From: Candidatus Omnitrophota bacterium
GTDB lineage: Bacteria; Omnitrophota; Gorgyraeia; Tantalellales; Tantalellaceae
Length of the DNA: 14,917 bases
Direction of reading: 5' to 3'
Assembly: GCA_018814505.1 (NCBI GenBank)
Contig: JAHIZQ010000170.1
Span: forward strand, 1-14,917
A program made the position numbers and the translations under genes. This document shows positions 1-6,531 of this stretch, piece after piece. Position 1 is the first letter of the stretch, and each line of letters opens with the position of its first letter. The notes under the pieces were generated by a model. The model made no database searches and was not told the DNA's origin. It worked only from the letters and a program-made list of their open reading frames with translations.

Positions 1-1523
1 ATAAAAATACCCGCCGTATTGTTCTCAGCAAACTCCTTATTAAGCCGGCTTATTGCTTTTGACGGATCTTTTATTTCTTTTACCACAGTTTTTATTAATG
101 TTTTCGCGACGGCCATAAACAAAGCCGCTGGAACGCCTTTTCCGGAAATATCCGCAATGATAAAACAAAAATGCTTCTCGTCTATAAGAAAAAAATCGTA
201 AAAGTCGCCTCCTACTTCTTTTGCTGGTTCTAAAATAGCGTAAATATCAAGTGTTTCTTTTTTTGAATCCACGGAAAAATTTTTAGGCACAATTCCCATC
301 TGGATGTTATGCGCGATTTTTAATTCGCTTTCTATGCGTTCCTTTTCCGCGGTAGTTCTCGTCAATTCTTTAATATACAACTTTAATGCTTTTTTCATAC
401 AAGTAAACGCTACCGTAAGTTTGCCAACTTCGTCATGAGATTTTACTTTTGGCACGTAAAAATCCATTTTCCCATTCGAGATTTCTTTTGTCGCGAAAAC
501 AAGCCCGCGTAAAGGTTTTGTAATAGACCGGGCAATGAAAAATATAACTACAAACAAAAAAACTAAACCTGCCAGGCCAAGCCCAAACACAACGCTGTTT
601 AGCCGCAGAACATCCGCCATTAGTTCTTTCTGAGAAATCACTATTCCCAACGACCACCCGCTTGAGGGTATCGGCGCGTAAAATATCCACATTTTTTCAT
701 TGTTTAAACTGTCAAAAAACGACTTAAATCCGCTATCCCCGGATATCATTTCCGTCCCAATTTTTTTTAGCACTTTGTTGTTTTGGGCTGACGCGATACT
801 GAATATGGTTTCATTCATTATTGAATCCTGGCGCGGATAAGTAACAATTGTTCCTTTTTTTGAAATCAAAAATCCATATCCGGTTTTACCTATTTTTGTA
901 GACGCTACTATTTTTTGAAGCCAGGTTAATGAAATGTCCGCCGTTACTATTCCCGTGAATATTCTTTTCGCTCCCACGTCCCTATAAAAAGGGACTGAAT
1001 AGGTTGACATTACGATATTCCCGCCACCTTCATCATAATATGGTTCGCTCCACACCGGGAACCCCAGAGTTTTAGGCAAACTGTACCATTCCCAGTTAAA
1101 ATATTGATACGCCTCTTTGCCCAAATAAGTAAAACTTATCCCCCCATTATTTTTATAGAAATACGGGGCAAAATATAAAACGTTTTCATCAAAAGAGTAA
1201 GGTTCAAAAGCAATAGTCGCCCCATATATTTCGGGATTCGTAGCAACCACCGCTTTTAGCATTTTTAGTAAGTTTTCTTTGTCAAAAGAAGTGTGCTCCA
1301 AAGAATTCGCGATTTGGGAAGGAACTTTTTTTACCGCAGATAAAATGGTTTCAATTCTGTTTACCGTAGCACCCGCAAGCGTATCAGCATTTTCTTCTGT
1401 TTTTTCTATTATCACTTTCCGGGAGAAAGAATAATTGTATCCAAAGATAACAATAAAAATTATCACGCAACTCGTAAGAATAAAAAAGGTAAGTTTAAAA
1501 GCGATACCCCTGTTATTTATCAT
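1..1523 (-). CDS. Cache-HAMP-SpoIIE sensor phosphatase (partial, C-terminus off the window)
   Basis: Membrane receptor whose output is a PP2C/SpoIIE (RsbU-like) serine phosphatase, a family that normally dephosphorylates STAS-type anti-sigma antagonists. The reading frame starts at an ATG at 1521-1523 and is open for 507 codons to the left edge, so the phosphatase domain is incomplete. Visible order: transmembrane helix about 11-29; extracytoplasmic double-Cache-like region about 40-300, with conserved-looking stretches WYSLPKTLGFPVWSEPYY and GYGFLISKKGTIVTYP; second membrane helix about 310-331; HAMP linker about 332-385 (SITKPLRGL, DEVGKL); then SpoIIE with the A-xx-IQ-x3-VP lead-in near 404-413, GGDFYDFF at 438-445 and DISGKGVPAALF at 458-469. 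These aspartates are the usual metal ligands. The ribosome binding site is weak. It sits beside a response regulator, separated by 115 bp. The ligand cannot be told. Confidence 0.9.
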   Translation of the reverse strand, partial: MINNRGIAFKLTFFILTSCVIIFIVIFGYNYSFSRKVIIEKTEENADTLAGATVNRIETILSAVKKVPSQIANSLEHTSFDKENLLKMLKAVVATNPEIYGATIAFEPYSFDENVLYFAPYFYKNNGGISFTYLGKEAYQYFNWEWYSLPKTLGFPVWSEPYYDEGGGNIVMSTYSVPFYRDVGAKRIFTGIVTADISLTWLQKIVASTKIGKTGYGFLISKKGTIVTYPRQDSIMNETIFSIASAQNNKVLKKIGTEMISGDSGFKSFFDSLNNEKMWIFYAPIPSSGWSLGIVISQKELMADVLRLNSVVFGLGLAGLVFLFVVIFFIARSITKPLRGLVFATKEISNGKMDFYVPKVKSHDEVGKLTVAFTCMKKALKLYIKELTRTTAEKERIESELKIAHNIQMGIVPKNFSVDSKKETLDIYAILEPAKEVGGDFYDFFLIDEKHFCFIIADISGKGVPAALFMAVAKTLIKTVVKEIKDPSKAISRLNKEFAENNTAGIF

Positions 1524-1638
1524 ATATCCCGCTAGTCTTTAAGAATATTATTGTTATTAATAGTTTCCTAAGATATGAGTATACCTGAAGATTTTAGATT
1601 TATCAAAATGAATTGCCCGAAAATAGATTTTCTTAAAA

Positions 1639-2019
1639 CTATTTTTTAGGTAACCACATCTCAATCGTCGATATTAATTCTTTTAAGCTTACTGGTTTTG
1701 CTAAAAAATGTATTCCCTTAAGCGTTGCTGGCTGTCTTAGAATTTCCTCTTTTTTTATTATTCCTGTTAAAAAAATTATAGGCACATCCTTAGTTTTTTC
1801 ATCATCTCTTATCTTTAAGGCAATAGATATTCCGTCTTCTTCCGGCATCACTAAATCAAGAAGAATCATATCCGGGTTAAAACTTGTTACTGAAGAAAAC
1901 CCCATACGCGCTTTATTCACGGTTTCAACCTCATATTTTCCAGTATTTTCTAAAACTTCTTTTATCAAGACTGTAAACTCTTTTTCGTCATCAATAATTA
2001 GTATTTTGTGCTTCATCAT
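1639..2019 (-). CDS. Stand-alone CheY-like response regulator receiver
   Basis: Single receiver domain of 126 residues with no output domain, so it probably acts by protein contact. Acidic pair D10-D11, phosphoacceptor D55 in MILLDLVMPEEDG, T85 in FLTG and K108 in LAKPVSL form the full catalytic set of the family. A GGAGGTG ribosome binding site lies at 2024-2030; two successive ATG codons (2017-2019 and 2014-2016) are both at usable spacing, so the first residue is uncertain by one. The gene is 115 bp upstream of the Cache-HAMP-SpoIIE sensor in the same direction, which suggests a shared signalling function, but no histidine kinase is in view. Fused response-regulator/SpoIIE proteins are common, so a split version is a plausible reading. 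The protein ends in a short basic tail after the last helix. Confidence 0.93.
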   Translation of the reverse strand: MMKHKILIIDDEKEFTVLIKEVLENTGKYEVETVNKARMGFSSVTSFNPDMILLDLVMPEEDGISIALKIRDDEKTKDVPIIFLTGIIKKEEILRQPATLKGIHFLAKPVSLKELISTIEMWLPKK

Positions 2020-2089
2020 AATGCACCTCCACTATCGTTGCGTCTTAATTCCTGCTTTCACTTACCTAGAGTATGCCTTTTCATTGTTC

Positions 2090-2111
2090 ATTTTGTGTTA
2101 ATTTTGTGTTA
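2090..2111. repeat. Two perfect 11-bp tandem direct repeats upstream of the response regulator
   Basis: The 11-mer ATTTTGTGTTA occurs at 2090-2100 and again at 2101-2111 with no gap; a degenerate third copy may precede it at 2079-2089 (6 of 11 matching). The array is 71-92 nt upstream of the response regulator start. An 11-bp period places both copies on one DNA face, as in operators of several response-regulator families. Function is inferred from position only. Confidence 0.55.
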
Positions 2112-2204
2112 TTTTTTTAACAATTAAAAAGTGAGTTTTCTAGCGCCCTTCTTCGTTCATAGGCAGAACTTCTGAGTTAAAAAAATGTATACCTTTGGCA
2201 AATT

Positions 2205-2243
2205 AAATCTCTCCCTTTGCAAAAGAGAGATTAAGAGGGATTT
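2205..2243. repeat. Intergenic inverted repeat with alternative pairing arms
   Basis: The arm AAATCTCTC at 2205-2213 can pair perfectly over eight bases with GAGAGATT at 2225-2232, or with one G-T wobble with GAGGGATTT at 2235-2243. Between the arms lies the self-complementary TTTGCAAA. It has no U-tract and lies outside genes, so it looks more like a dispersed palindromic repeat than a terminator. This 320-bp gene-free stretch (2020-2339) otherwise holds the 11-bp repeats and the terminator at 2277-2310. Confidence 0.4.
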
Positions 2244-2273
2244 CTTTTAATTTTCAACCAGCTAAATGATCAC

Positions 2274-2310
2274 AAAAAAATGCCCCAAACAAACTAATTC
2301 GAGGCATTTT
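2274..2310 (-). terminator. Rho-independent terminator after the secreted-protein pair
   Basis: AAAATGCC at 2277-2284 pairs with GGCATTTT at 2303-2310, and on the minus strand the stem is followed by a seven-T run. It is 30 bp past the stop codon of the gene at 2340-2738. The plus strand also has T-rich sequence after the stem, so it may work both ways. Confidence 0.75.
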
Positions 2311-2339
2311 CATTATTTTTAGTGACTAGTAAAACATAA

Positions 2340-2738
2340 TTAGTGTCCCCAGATTTCTTCTTCTAGGTTCTTAATTTTATTTGTATTTCGCCTTATGTCT
2401 TTCTGTATTTTGTCGATTTCCTGGGTTTTATTTGCTAGTTCTTCCTTTAATTTTTGCACTTCGTTTTCCAGCAAATCTTTTTCTTTTTGTATACTTCCAA
2501 GCTTCTCATGATGTTCCTTAAATCTTCGACCTACATATTCTGGCGTACTTTCCAAAATCATAAATCCTTTACTTTTATGCACTTTTGTTCCCGCGGGGAC
2601 TACGCTTTTTGTGTTCCCAATGTATACGACTTCCATCCCGGCAGGAATTTCCTCTTTTTGTTCTTCCTGAGCGTAAAGACAGGGTGAAACTAGCGCGCTA
2701 AAAAGACACATCATCGCAATATTTTTTATTATACTCAT
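2340..2738 (-). CDS. Secreted coiled-coil protein with a repeated N-terminal module
   Basis: No known family recognised. The 132-residue product has a signal peptide ending near LYA (about residue 23), a small domain at about 31-72 and a long charged coiled coil from about 73 to 130. The small domain (IPAGMEVVYIGNTKS, then VVPAGTKVHKSKGF, then a TPEY motif) lines up without large gaps with residues 42-85 of the protein encoded at 11475-11897, so the two look like paralogues. The coiled coil begins EHHEKL, echoing AHHDKI in the protein encoded just upstream. The start lies 2 bp after the stop of that upstream gene, and the AAGAGG ribosome binding site is formed by its last two codons, so the two are almost certainly translationally coupled. 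The mature protein is probably periplasmic or surface-exposed. Confidence 0.85.
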   Translation of the reverse strand: MSIIKNIAMMCLFSALVSPCLYAQEEQKEEIPAGMEVVYIGNTKSVVPAGTKVHKSKGFMILESTPEYVGRRFKEHHEKLGSIQKEKDLLENEVQKLKEELANKTQEIDKIQKDIRRNTNKIKNLEEEIWGH

Positions 2739-2740
2739 TT

Positions 2741-3289
2741 TTACCTCTTTCGTCCGCCGCCCTTATTGCCCGCGGACTGCCCACCGCTTTTTCTTTGACC
2801 CACACCAGAAGTTTTGCCTGCGTTGCCTTTTTGCCCGCGGTTTTGGTTCCCTCCTGGAGTTTTTCTCTGAATAGTTCCCGGCTTTCTTTCTCCCGGTCTC
2901 GGGCCTTTTCCTTTCATCTCTCCCGGCTTTCTTTCTCCCAGTCTCGGGCCTTTTCCTCTCATCTCTCCCGGCTTTCTTTCTCCCGGTCTCGGGCCTTTTC
3001 CTCTCATCTCTCCCGGCTTTCCTTCTCCCGGAGAAGATACTGGTTGTGTCATATCCACACTTTCTTGTCCATATGAACTTTCCGCGTCAGAATATTCTGC
3101 CGCTCCCATCGCAGAAGACCCTGCCGTTTGTTCTAGTTCTTTCTTTAGCATTTGGATTTTGTCGTGATGCGCGCGGATTTCTTCTTTTATTCGTTGATCT
3201 TTTGCGCTATCCTGTGCAATGGCGACTCCAATGGGCATTACTGTACATATAAAAATAGCGGTTAAAATCATTCCTGTTGTTTTTTTCAT
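2741..3289 (-). CDS. Secreted basic protein with 15-residue tandem repeats
   Basis: No family recognised. The 182-residue product has a signal peptide probably cut after AIA (residue 25), a short helical or coiled segment at about 29-55 (EIRAHHDKIQMLKKELEQ), an acidic linker at 65-80, and then a very basic Gly/Pro/Arg/Lys-rich tail. The tail holds three copies of the 15-mer KPGEMRGKGPRPGER at 91-105, 106-120 and 121-135, plus the start of a fourth, followed by a Gly/Asn/Gln/Lys-rich low-complexity end. A tail like this could bind polyanions such as acidic polysaccharide or nucleic acid; that is inference. A strong AAAGGAGGGAG ribosome binding site precedes the ATG, and a promoter candidate lies at 3343-3370. 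It heads a two-gene unit with the coiled-coil protein downstream. Confidence 0.85.
   Translation of the reverse strand: MKKTTGMILTAIFICTVMPIGVAIAQDSAKDQRIKEEIRAHHDKIQMLKKELEQTAGSSAMGAAEYSDAESSYGQESVDMTQPVSSPGEGKPGEMRGKGPRPGERKPGEMRGKGPRLGERKPGEMKGKGPRPGERKPGTIQRKTPGGNQNRGQKGNAGKTSGVGQRKSGGQSAGNKGGGRKR
2877..3033. repeat. 45-bp tandem repeat array (three full copies plus a partial)
   Basis: Units begin at 2877, 2922, 2967 and 3012, exactly 45 bp apart, each starting CCCGGCTTTC on the plus strand. The fourth is partial and fades near 3033. Copies differ at only a few bases, for example CCCGG against CCCAG near 2935-2942. Because 45 is a multiple of three, copy-number change keeps the host gene in frame. 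Confidence 0.93.
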
Positions 3290-3342
3290 TTCTCCCTCCT
3301 TTATTTTAAAAAAAAATTTTGTCCCCTATTCCAACTTTATAA

Positions 3343-3370
3343 AGTATCCCGCCTTATTTTTGGATAACAA
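3343..3370 (-). promoter_or_regulatory. Candidate promoter for the secreted repeat protein operon
   Basis: On the minus strand TTGTTA (3365-3370) is followed after 16 bp by GATACT (3343-3348), each matching four of six consensus bases. The same box, GATACTTT, recurs with the same spacing ahead of the STAS gene. The expected transcript has a leader of about 45 nt. Confidence 0.45.
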
Positions 3371-3389
3371 GTATTCCGTTTCTTTATTT

Positions 3390-4013
3390 TTACAATTCTT
3401 TGTTCTCTTTTTTCCCCACAAAAAGCAATGGAAACACTATATCGCTTATACAACACGGAACCCACACTGCTAAAAACAAAAACGTGAAAATTGCTACAGT
3501 TAAAAATACTGTACCCGGCTTTCCTCCGGCCATAATCATATGGAATAAAGAAGCCCATGTGCTTATTAAAACATGGCCCGCGTGCGGAAATTTTGTTGAC
3601 GGCCAAAAATACGCGATCACTATCCCGAATCCGGCTAACGGCACGACAACATACCAGTCTTCTATAAAACCTATGTGCGGCTCCGCGTGAGGCATTTTCA
3701 ATAAAATTTCGCCCCAATAAGGCACAAGTGAATCACTTAAAGTAGCGATTCCAATTGACCCTAAAAAACCAATCGCAATAAGCCCAAAAATACTGCATTT
3801 GCGACTGTCTTGTTTACATTTGTAGTTTTTATACATGGAGGCTGTCACCAAAGCGCTTAAAAATACATGTGCTGGATGAAGCACATAAAAAATGCTATAT
3901 GAGGTTTGATACGGCACTTTGTCGAAAAGAAACATCATCAGAATGCCTGTTATTGCCCCGAAAATCGTAAACGGGATATGTTTTCCTAACTCTTTCGCGA
4001 TAATCTTCTTCAT
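3390..4013 (-). CDS. Histidine-rich polytopic membrane protein, unknown function
   Basis: Not assigned to a family. The 207-residue product has about six hydrophobic segments (roughly 14-30, 42-60, 75-92, 119-137, 145-163 and 168-198) and no signal peptide. Histidines cluster at membrane borders: H46 and H49 (HPAH), H109 and H113 (PHAEPH), H144 and H147 (PHAGH) and H158. A CCISD motif sits at 187-191. Paired histidines on several helices suggest metal or haem binding, or metal transport, but this is only inference. The gene starts 28 bp after the GT-B glycosyltransferase and appears to be the last member of the long operon, with no clear terminator after it. The ribosome binding site (AAGAG) is weak. 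A 126-codon frame overlapping it on the same strand is a shadow. Confidence 0.8.
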   Translation of the reverse strand: MKKIIAKELGKHIPFTIFGAITGILMMFLFDKVPYQTSYSIFYVLHPAHVFLSALVTASMYKNYKCKQDSRKCSIFGLIAIGFLGSIGIATLSDSLVPYWGEILLKMPHAEPHIGFIEDWYVVVPLAGFGIVIAYFWPSTKFPHAGHVLISTWASLFHMIMAGGKPGTVFLTVAIFTFLFLAVWVPCCISDIVFPLLFVGKKENKEL

Positions 4014-4041
4014 TTTTTCTCTTAGCGCACGTTTTCCTTTT

Positions 4042-5085
4042 CTACTTGCATGTTAATGTTTTTTCAAAAATGTTTATATACTTCTGCGCTATTTTTTCTG
4101 GGGAATGTTTTTCTACAAATTTTTCTGCTTCTTCTTGAAGTGTTTTTCTTTTTCTTTTATCCCCAAAAAAATCTACAAGCTTTTTATTAAGCGCCGTTAT
4201 GTCTCGGTAATGTATAAGTTCTTTTTTCCATGAATGAAAAAAATCTGATTGTTGCGGCACAAAAATAGGGCAACCCGCGCCAAGCGCCTGATAAACAGTG
4301 GATGATACTACCGCATGAGCCCTGCTTTGAAACTTATGAAATAACGCCGCGTCCGAAGCGAAAAGATAATCATCAAATTTTTGAGTGGTTAACACATCTT
4401 CTCTTACGACTATTCTCCAATCAGCGGGAGTTAACTCCTCTAACATTTGATAATCAGATGTTATCACATGTAAAAGAACAGCTTTTCTCTTAAGTTTTGG
4501 AGGCAAATCTCTGTAATATGAATGATACCCTCTATGTCCAAAAGCATATATGATTTTTTTGTCCAAAGGCAGTTTAAGTTTTTTTCTGGCAGTTATTTTG
4601 TCTCCTCCCCTTAACGGAAAACACGGAAAAGGAACATATTCCGCGTTAGGATATACTGCTTTTAAAAATTCCTGTCTTTTGTCAAAATAAATTACTTTGT
4701 CCCAATCAATTTGATAAAACCACGAATGTTCACACATTTTGTTTTCATGAACAACATGAATTACTTTTGCTTTCTTTTTAATCGCGGACATAATGTTTGC
4801 CAGTTTCTCTGCCGGAAGCATTCCTAAATCTTCAACTAAAAGAACGTCGTAGTCTTCTTCCAATAATGGCCGCGGATCTAAGCTGTTAGTATGAGGTCTT
4901 GTTCCGAAACATCTTACAACATAATTTTCGTCTTTAGCAGTTATGCCTTCTCCATGATGATCGTTTTCTAAAAACGTAAAAACTTTAATTTCATGTCCCA
5001 GTTTTTTAAAGGCTTTTCCGATTGGCTCCGCGTGCATCGCCACTCCGCTGGTTGTATTCCACGCCGACATTATTCCTATTTTCAT
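4042..5085 (-). CDS. GT-B fold glycosyltransferase (GT4-like)
   Basis: Cytoplasmic sugar transferase using a nucleotide-sugar donor, by family. It has 347 residues, typical for the group. The N-terminal Rossmann half starts MKIGIMSAWNTTSGVAMHAE, with the glycine-bearing loop that contacts the acceptor, and ends near 155. The C-terminal half holds SSTVYQALGAGCPIFVP at 261-277, which corresponds to the donor-binding region of GT4-type enzymes. The usual E-x7-E pair is not clear, so family number and substrate stay open. The AAAGGA ribosome binding site with 6-nt spacing supports the start. The gene is 50 bp downstream of the sugar porter and in line with the GT2 enzyme and the glycoside hydrolase, which suggests a role in making the same surface glycan. 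Confidence 0.85.
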   Translation of the reverse strand: MKIGIMSAWNTTSGVAMHAEPIGKAFKKLGHEIKVFTFLENDHHGEGITAKDENYVVRCFGTRPHTNSLDPRPLLEEDYDVLLVEDLGMLPAEKLANIMSAIKKKAKVIHVVHENKMCEHSWFYQIDWDKVIYFDKRQEFLKAVYPNAEYVPFPCFPLRGGDKITARKKLKLPLDKKIIYAFGHRGYHSYYRDLPPKLKRKAVLLHVITSDYQMLEELTPADWRIVVREDVLTTQKFDDYLFASDAALFHKFQSRAHAVVSSTVYQALGAGCPIFVPQQSDFFHSWKKELIHYRDITALNKKLVDFFGDKRKRKTLQEEAEKFVEKHSPEKIAQKYINIFEKTLTCK

Positions 5086-5135
5086 GGGTTATCCTTTCTT
5101 TTCATTGTAAACCCGCTTATCTTGCCCAAGCATTA

Positions 5136-6515
5136 TCATAAAGCTCTCGGCCCTTTACGCTTTTTCCAATGCTCTTCGATTTCTTCTAGGCTATGCCCTT
5201 TTGTTTCTGGAACAAAGAAATAACAAAACACCCAGCCAACAATACATATCGCGCCATACGTCCAGAAAGTTCCGGCTTTGCCTAATTTTTGAATAAGAGT
5301 AAGAAACGTCATCGCGACCACTAAATTACATATCCAACTAAACATTGTAGCAAGACTCATTGCCCGACCTCGTATTTTTAGAGGATAAATCTCAGCTATA
5401 ATTAACCAGAAAATAGGTCCTAAACTGATGGCAAAAGATGCGACATAAAGCATTAAACTGCCCACCGCTATCCATTTTAAAGCTACTGTTAATGTTGGTA
5501 GTGAAAATGCTATTCCTAAAACCGTAAGGCTTATGGTCATACCAATAAGACCGATAGCCAGAAGCGGCCTTCGGCCCACTCTGTCTACAAGTTTTACCGC
5601 GACAATCGTCATGGCAACATTTACTATACCTACTCCTGCCGTCGCTAATATTGCAACCGCCGCGGAATTAAAACCCGCAAATTCAAATATTGTAGGCGCG
5701 TAATAGATAACTACATTTATGCCTGTAATCTGCTGAAAAAGACCTAGTATGAGCCCAATAAAAAGCGGAAGCCTAAGCCACGGCTCCCACAACTCTTTCC
5801 AACCCCCGCTTTCTTCCCCCAATGTTTCTTTTATTTCGTTTATTTCTTCCTGAACATCCTCTCGGCCCCTTACTTTAGCCAGTACTTTTTTCGCGATTTC
5901 ACCAAGATTCCGGCTCATCAGCCATCTTGGGCTTTCCGGAAGAAAAAGCATGCCAACACCCAGTACAATCGCGGGCAAAACACCGATCCCAAACATCCAT
6001 CGCCAGCTTTCATTCCCTGCCAACGAATAATCCACAACATAAGAAAAAACAATACCACAAGTTATTGCTAACTGGTTGAGCGAAACCAAGGCTCCTCTAA
6101 TATGTGCCGGCGATACTTCCGAAATGTATAGGGGCGCCGTAAAAGATGCTACACCTATCGCAACCCCTATGACAATGCGTCCTGCTATCAAAATGGCAAC
6201 TGAAGGTGCCATTGCCGTTCCAATAGAACCTAACGCGAATATAATGGCTGTTACTATAAGCACTCGACGCCGGCCAAACTTATCGGACAACTGTCCGCTT
6301 GATGCGGCACCGATAACAGCACCTAAAAGCACCGCGCTTACTACCGCTTCTTCCACCGTCGGGGAAAGCGCGAACTGATCTTTAATAAAAAGTATGGCTC
6401 CTGAAATTACTCCTGTATCATATCCGAAAAGAAGACCGGCAAAAGCCGCCACAGCCGCAATAACACAAACGAAAATGCTACTGTTTTTTTTATTATCCGA
6501 AACATCTTGATTCAT
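5136..6515 (-). CDS. Sugar:proton symporter, major facilitator superfamily sugar porter family
   Basis: Imports a monosaccharide across the inner membrane, by analogy with the XylE/GalP/AraE group. The 459 residues and twelve-helix pattern are normal for the family. Signature motifs are all present: GYDTGVISGA at 31-40, DKFGRRR at 78-84, PESPRW at 193-198, QQITGINVVIYY at 261-272, DRVGRR at 311-316, GPIFWLIIAEIYP at 366-378 and PETKG at 436-440. QQITGIN is the sugar-contacting segment of helix 7 in characterised members, so it is likely functional. The strong AAAGGAGGAG ribosome binding site fits the ATG at 6513-6515. It lies 16 bp after the secreted glycoside hydrolase, so it may take up sugars that enzyme releases. 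The exact substrate cannot be named from sequence. Confidence 0.96.
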   Translation of the reverse strand: MNQDVSDNKKNSSIFVCVIAAVAAFAGLLFGYDTGVISGAILFIKDQFALSPTVEEAVVSAVLLGAVIGAASSGQLSDKFGRRRVLIVTAIIFALGSIGTAMAPSVAILIAGRIVIGVAIGVASFTAPLYISEVSPAHIRGALVSLNQLAITCGIVFSYVVDYSLAGNESWRWMFGIGVLPAIVLGVGMLFLPESPRWLMSRNLGEIAKKVLAKVRGREDVQEEINEIKETLGEESGGWKELWEPWLRLPLFIGLILGLFQQITGINVVIYYAPTIFEFAGFNSAAVAILATAGVGIVNVAMTIVAVKLVDRVGRRPLLAIGLIGMTISLTVLGIAFSLPTLTVALKWIAVGSLMLYVASFAISLGPIFWLIIAEIYPLKIRGRAMSLATMFSWICNLVVAMTFLTLIQKLGKAGTFWTYGAICIVGWVFCYFFVPETKGHSLEEIEEHWKKRKGPRAL

Positions 6516-6531
6516 TACTCCTCCTTTTGAA

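Noticed and set aside
433..690. 85-codon minus-strand frame
   Set aside because: It lies inside the sensor phosphatase in a different frame; the continuous Cache-HAMP-SpoIIE frame is clearly the real one.
1620..1645. AAAATAG/CTATTTT hairpin after the response regulator
   Set aside because: All A/T stem, overlaps the stop codon, and no T-run follows on the minus strand.
2676..2687. Lipobox in the secreted coiled-coil protein (VSPC at 17-20)
   Set aside because: Proline directly before the cysteine does not fit a lipobox; a normal signal peptidase site after LYA fits better.
2877..3033. Possible CRISPR-like array
   Set aside because: The units abut with no spacers, are 45 bp, and encode protein in frame.
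2795..3076. Plus-strand frame with repeated Ser/Arg/Leu-rich units
   Set aside because: It is the antisense shadow of the 45-bp repeats in the secreted-protein gene, without a ribosome binding site.
3337..3717. 126-codon minus-strand frame
   Set aside because: It overlaps the histidine-rich membrane protein in another frame and has no signal, domain or ribosome binding site.
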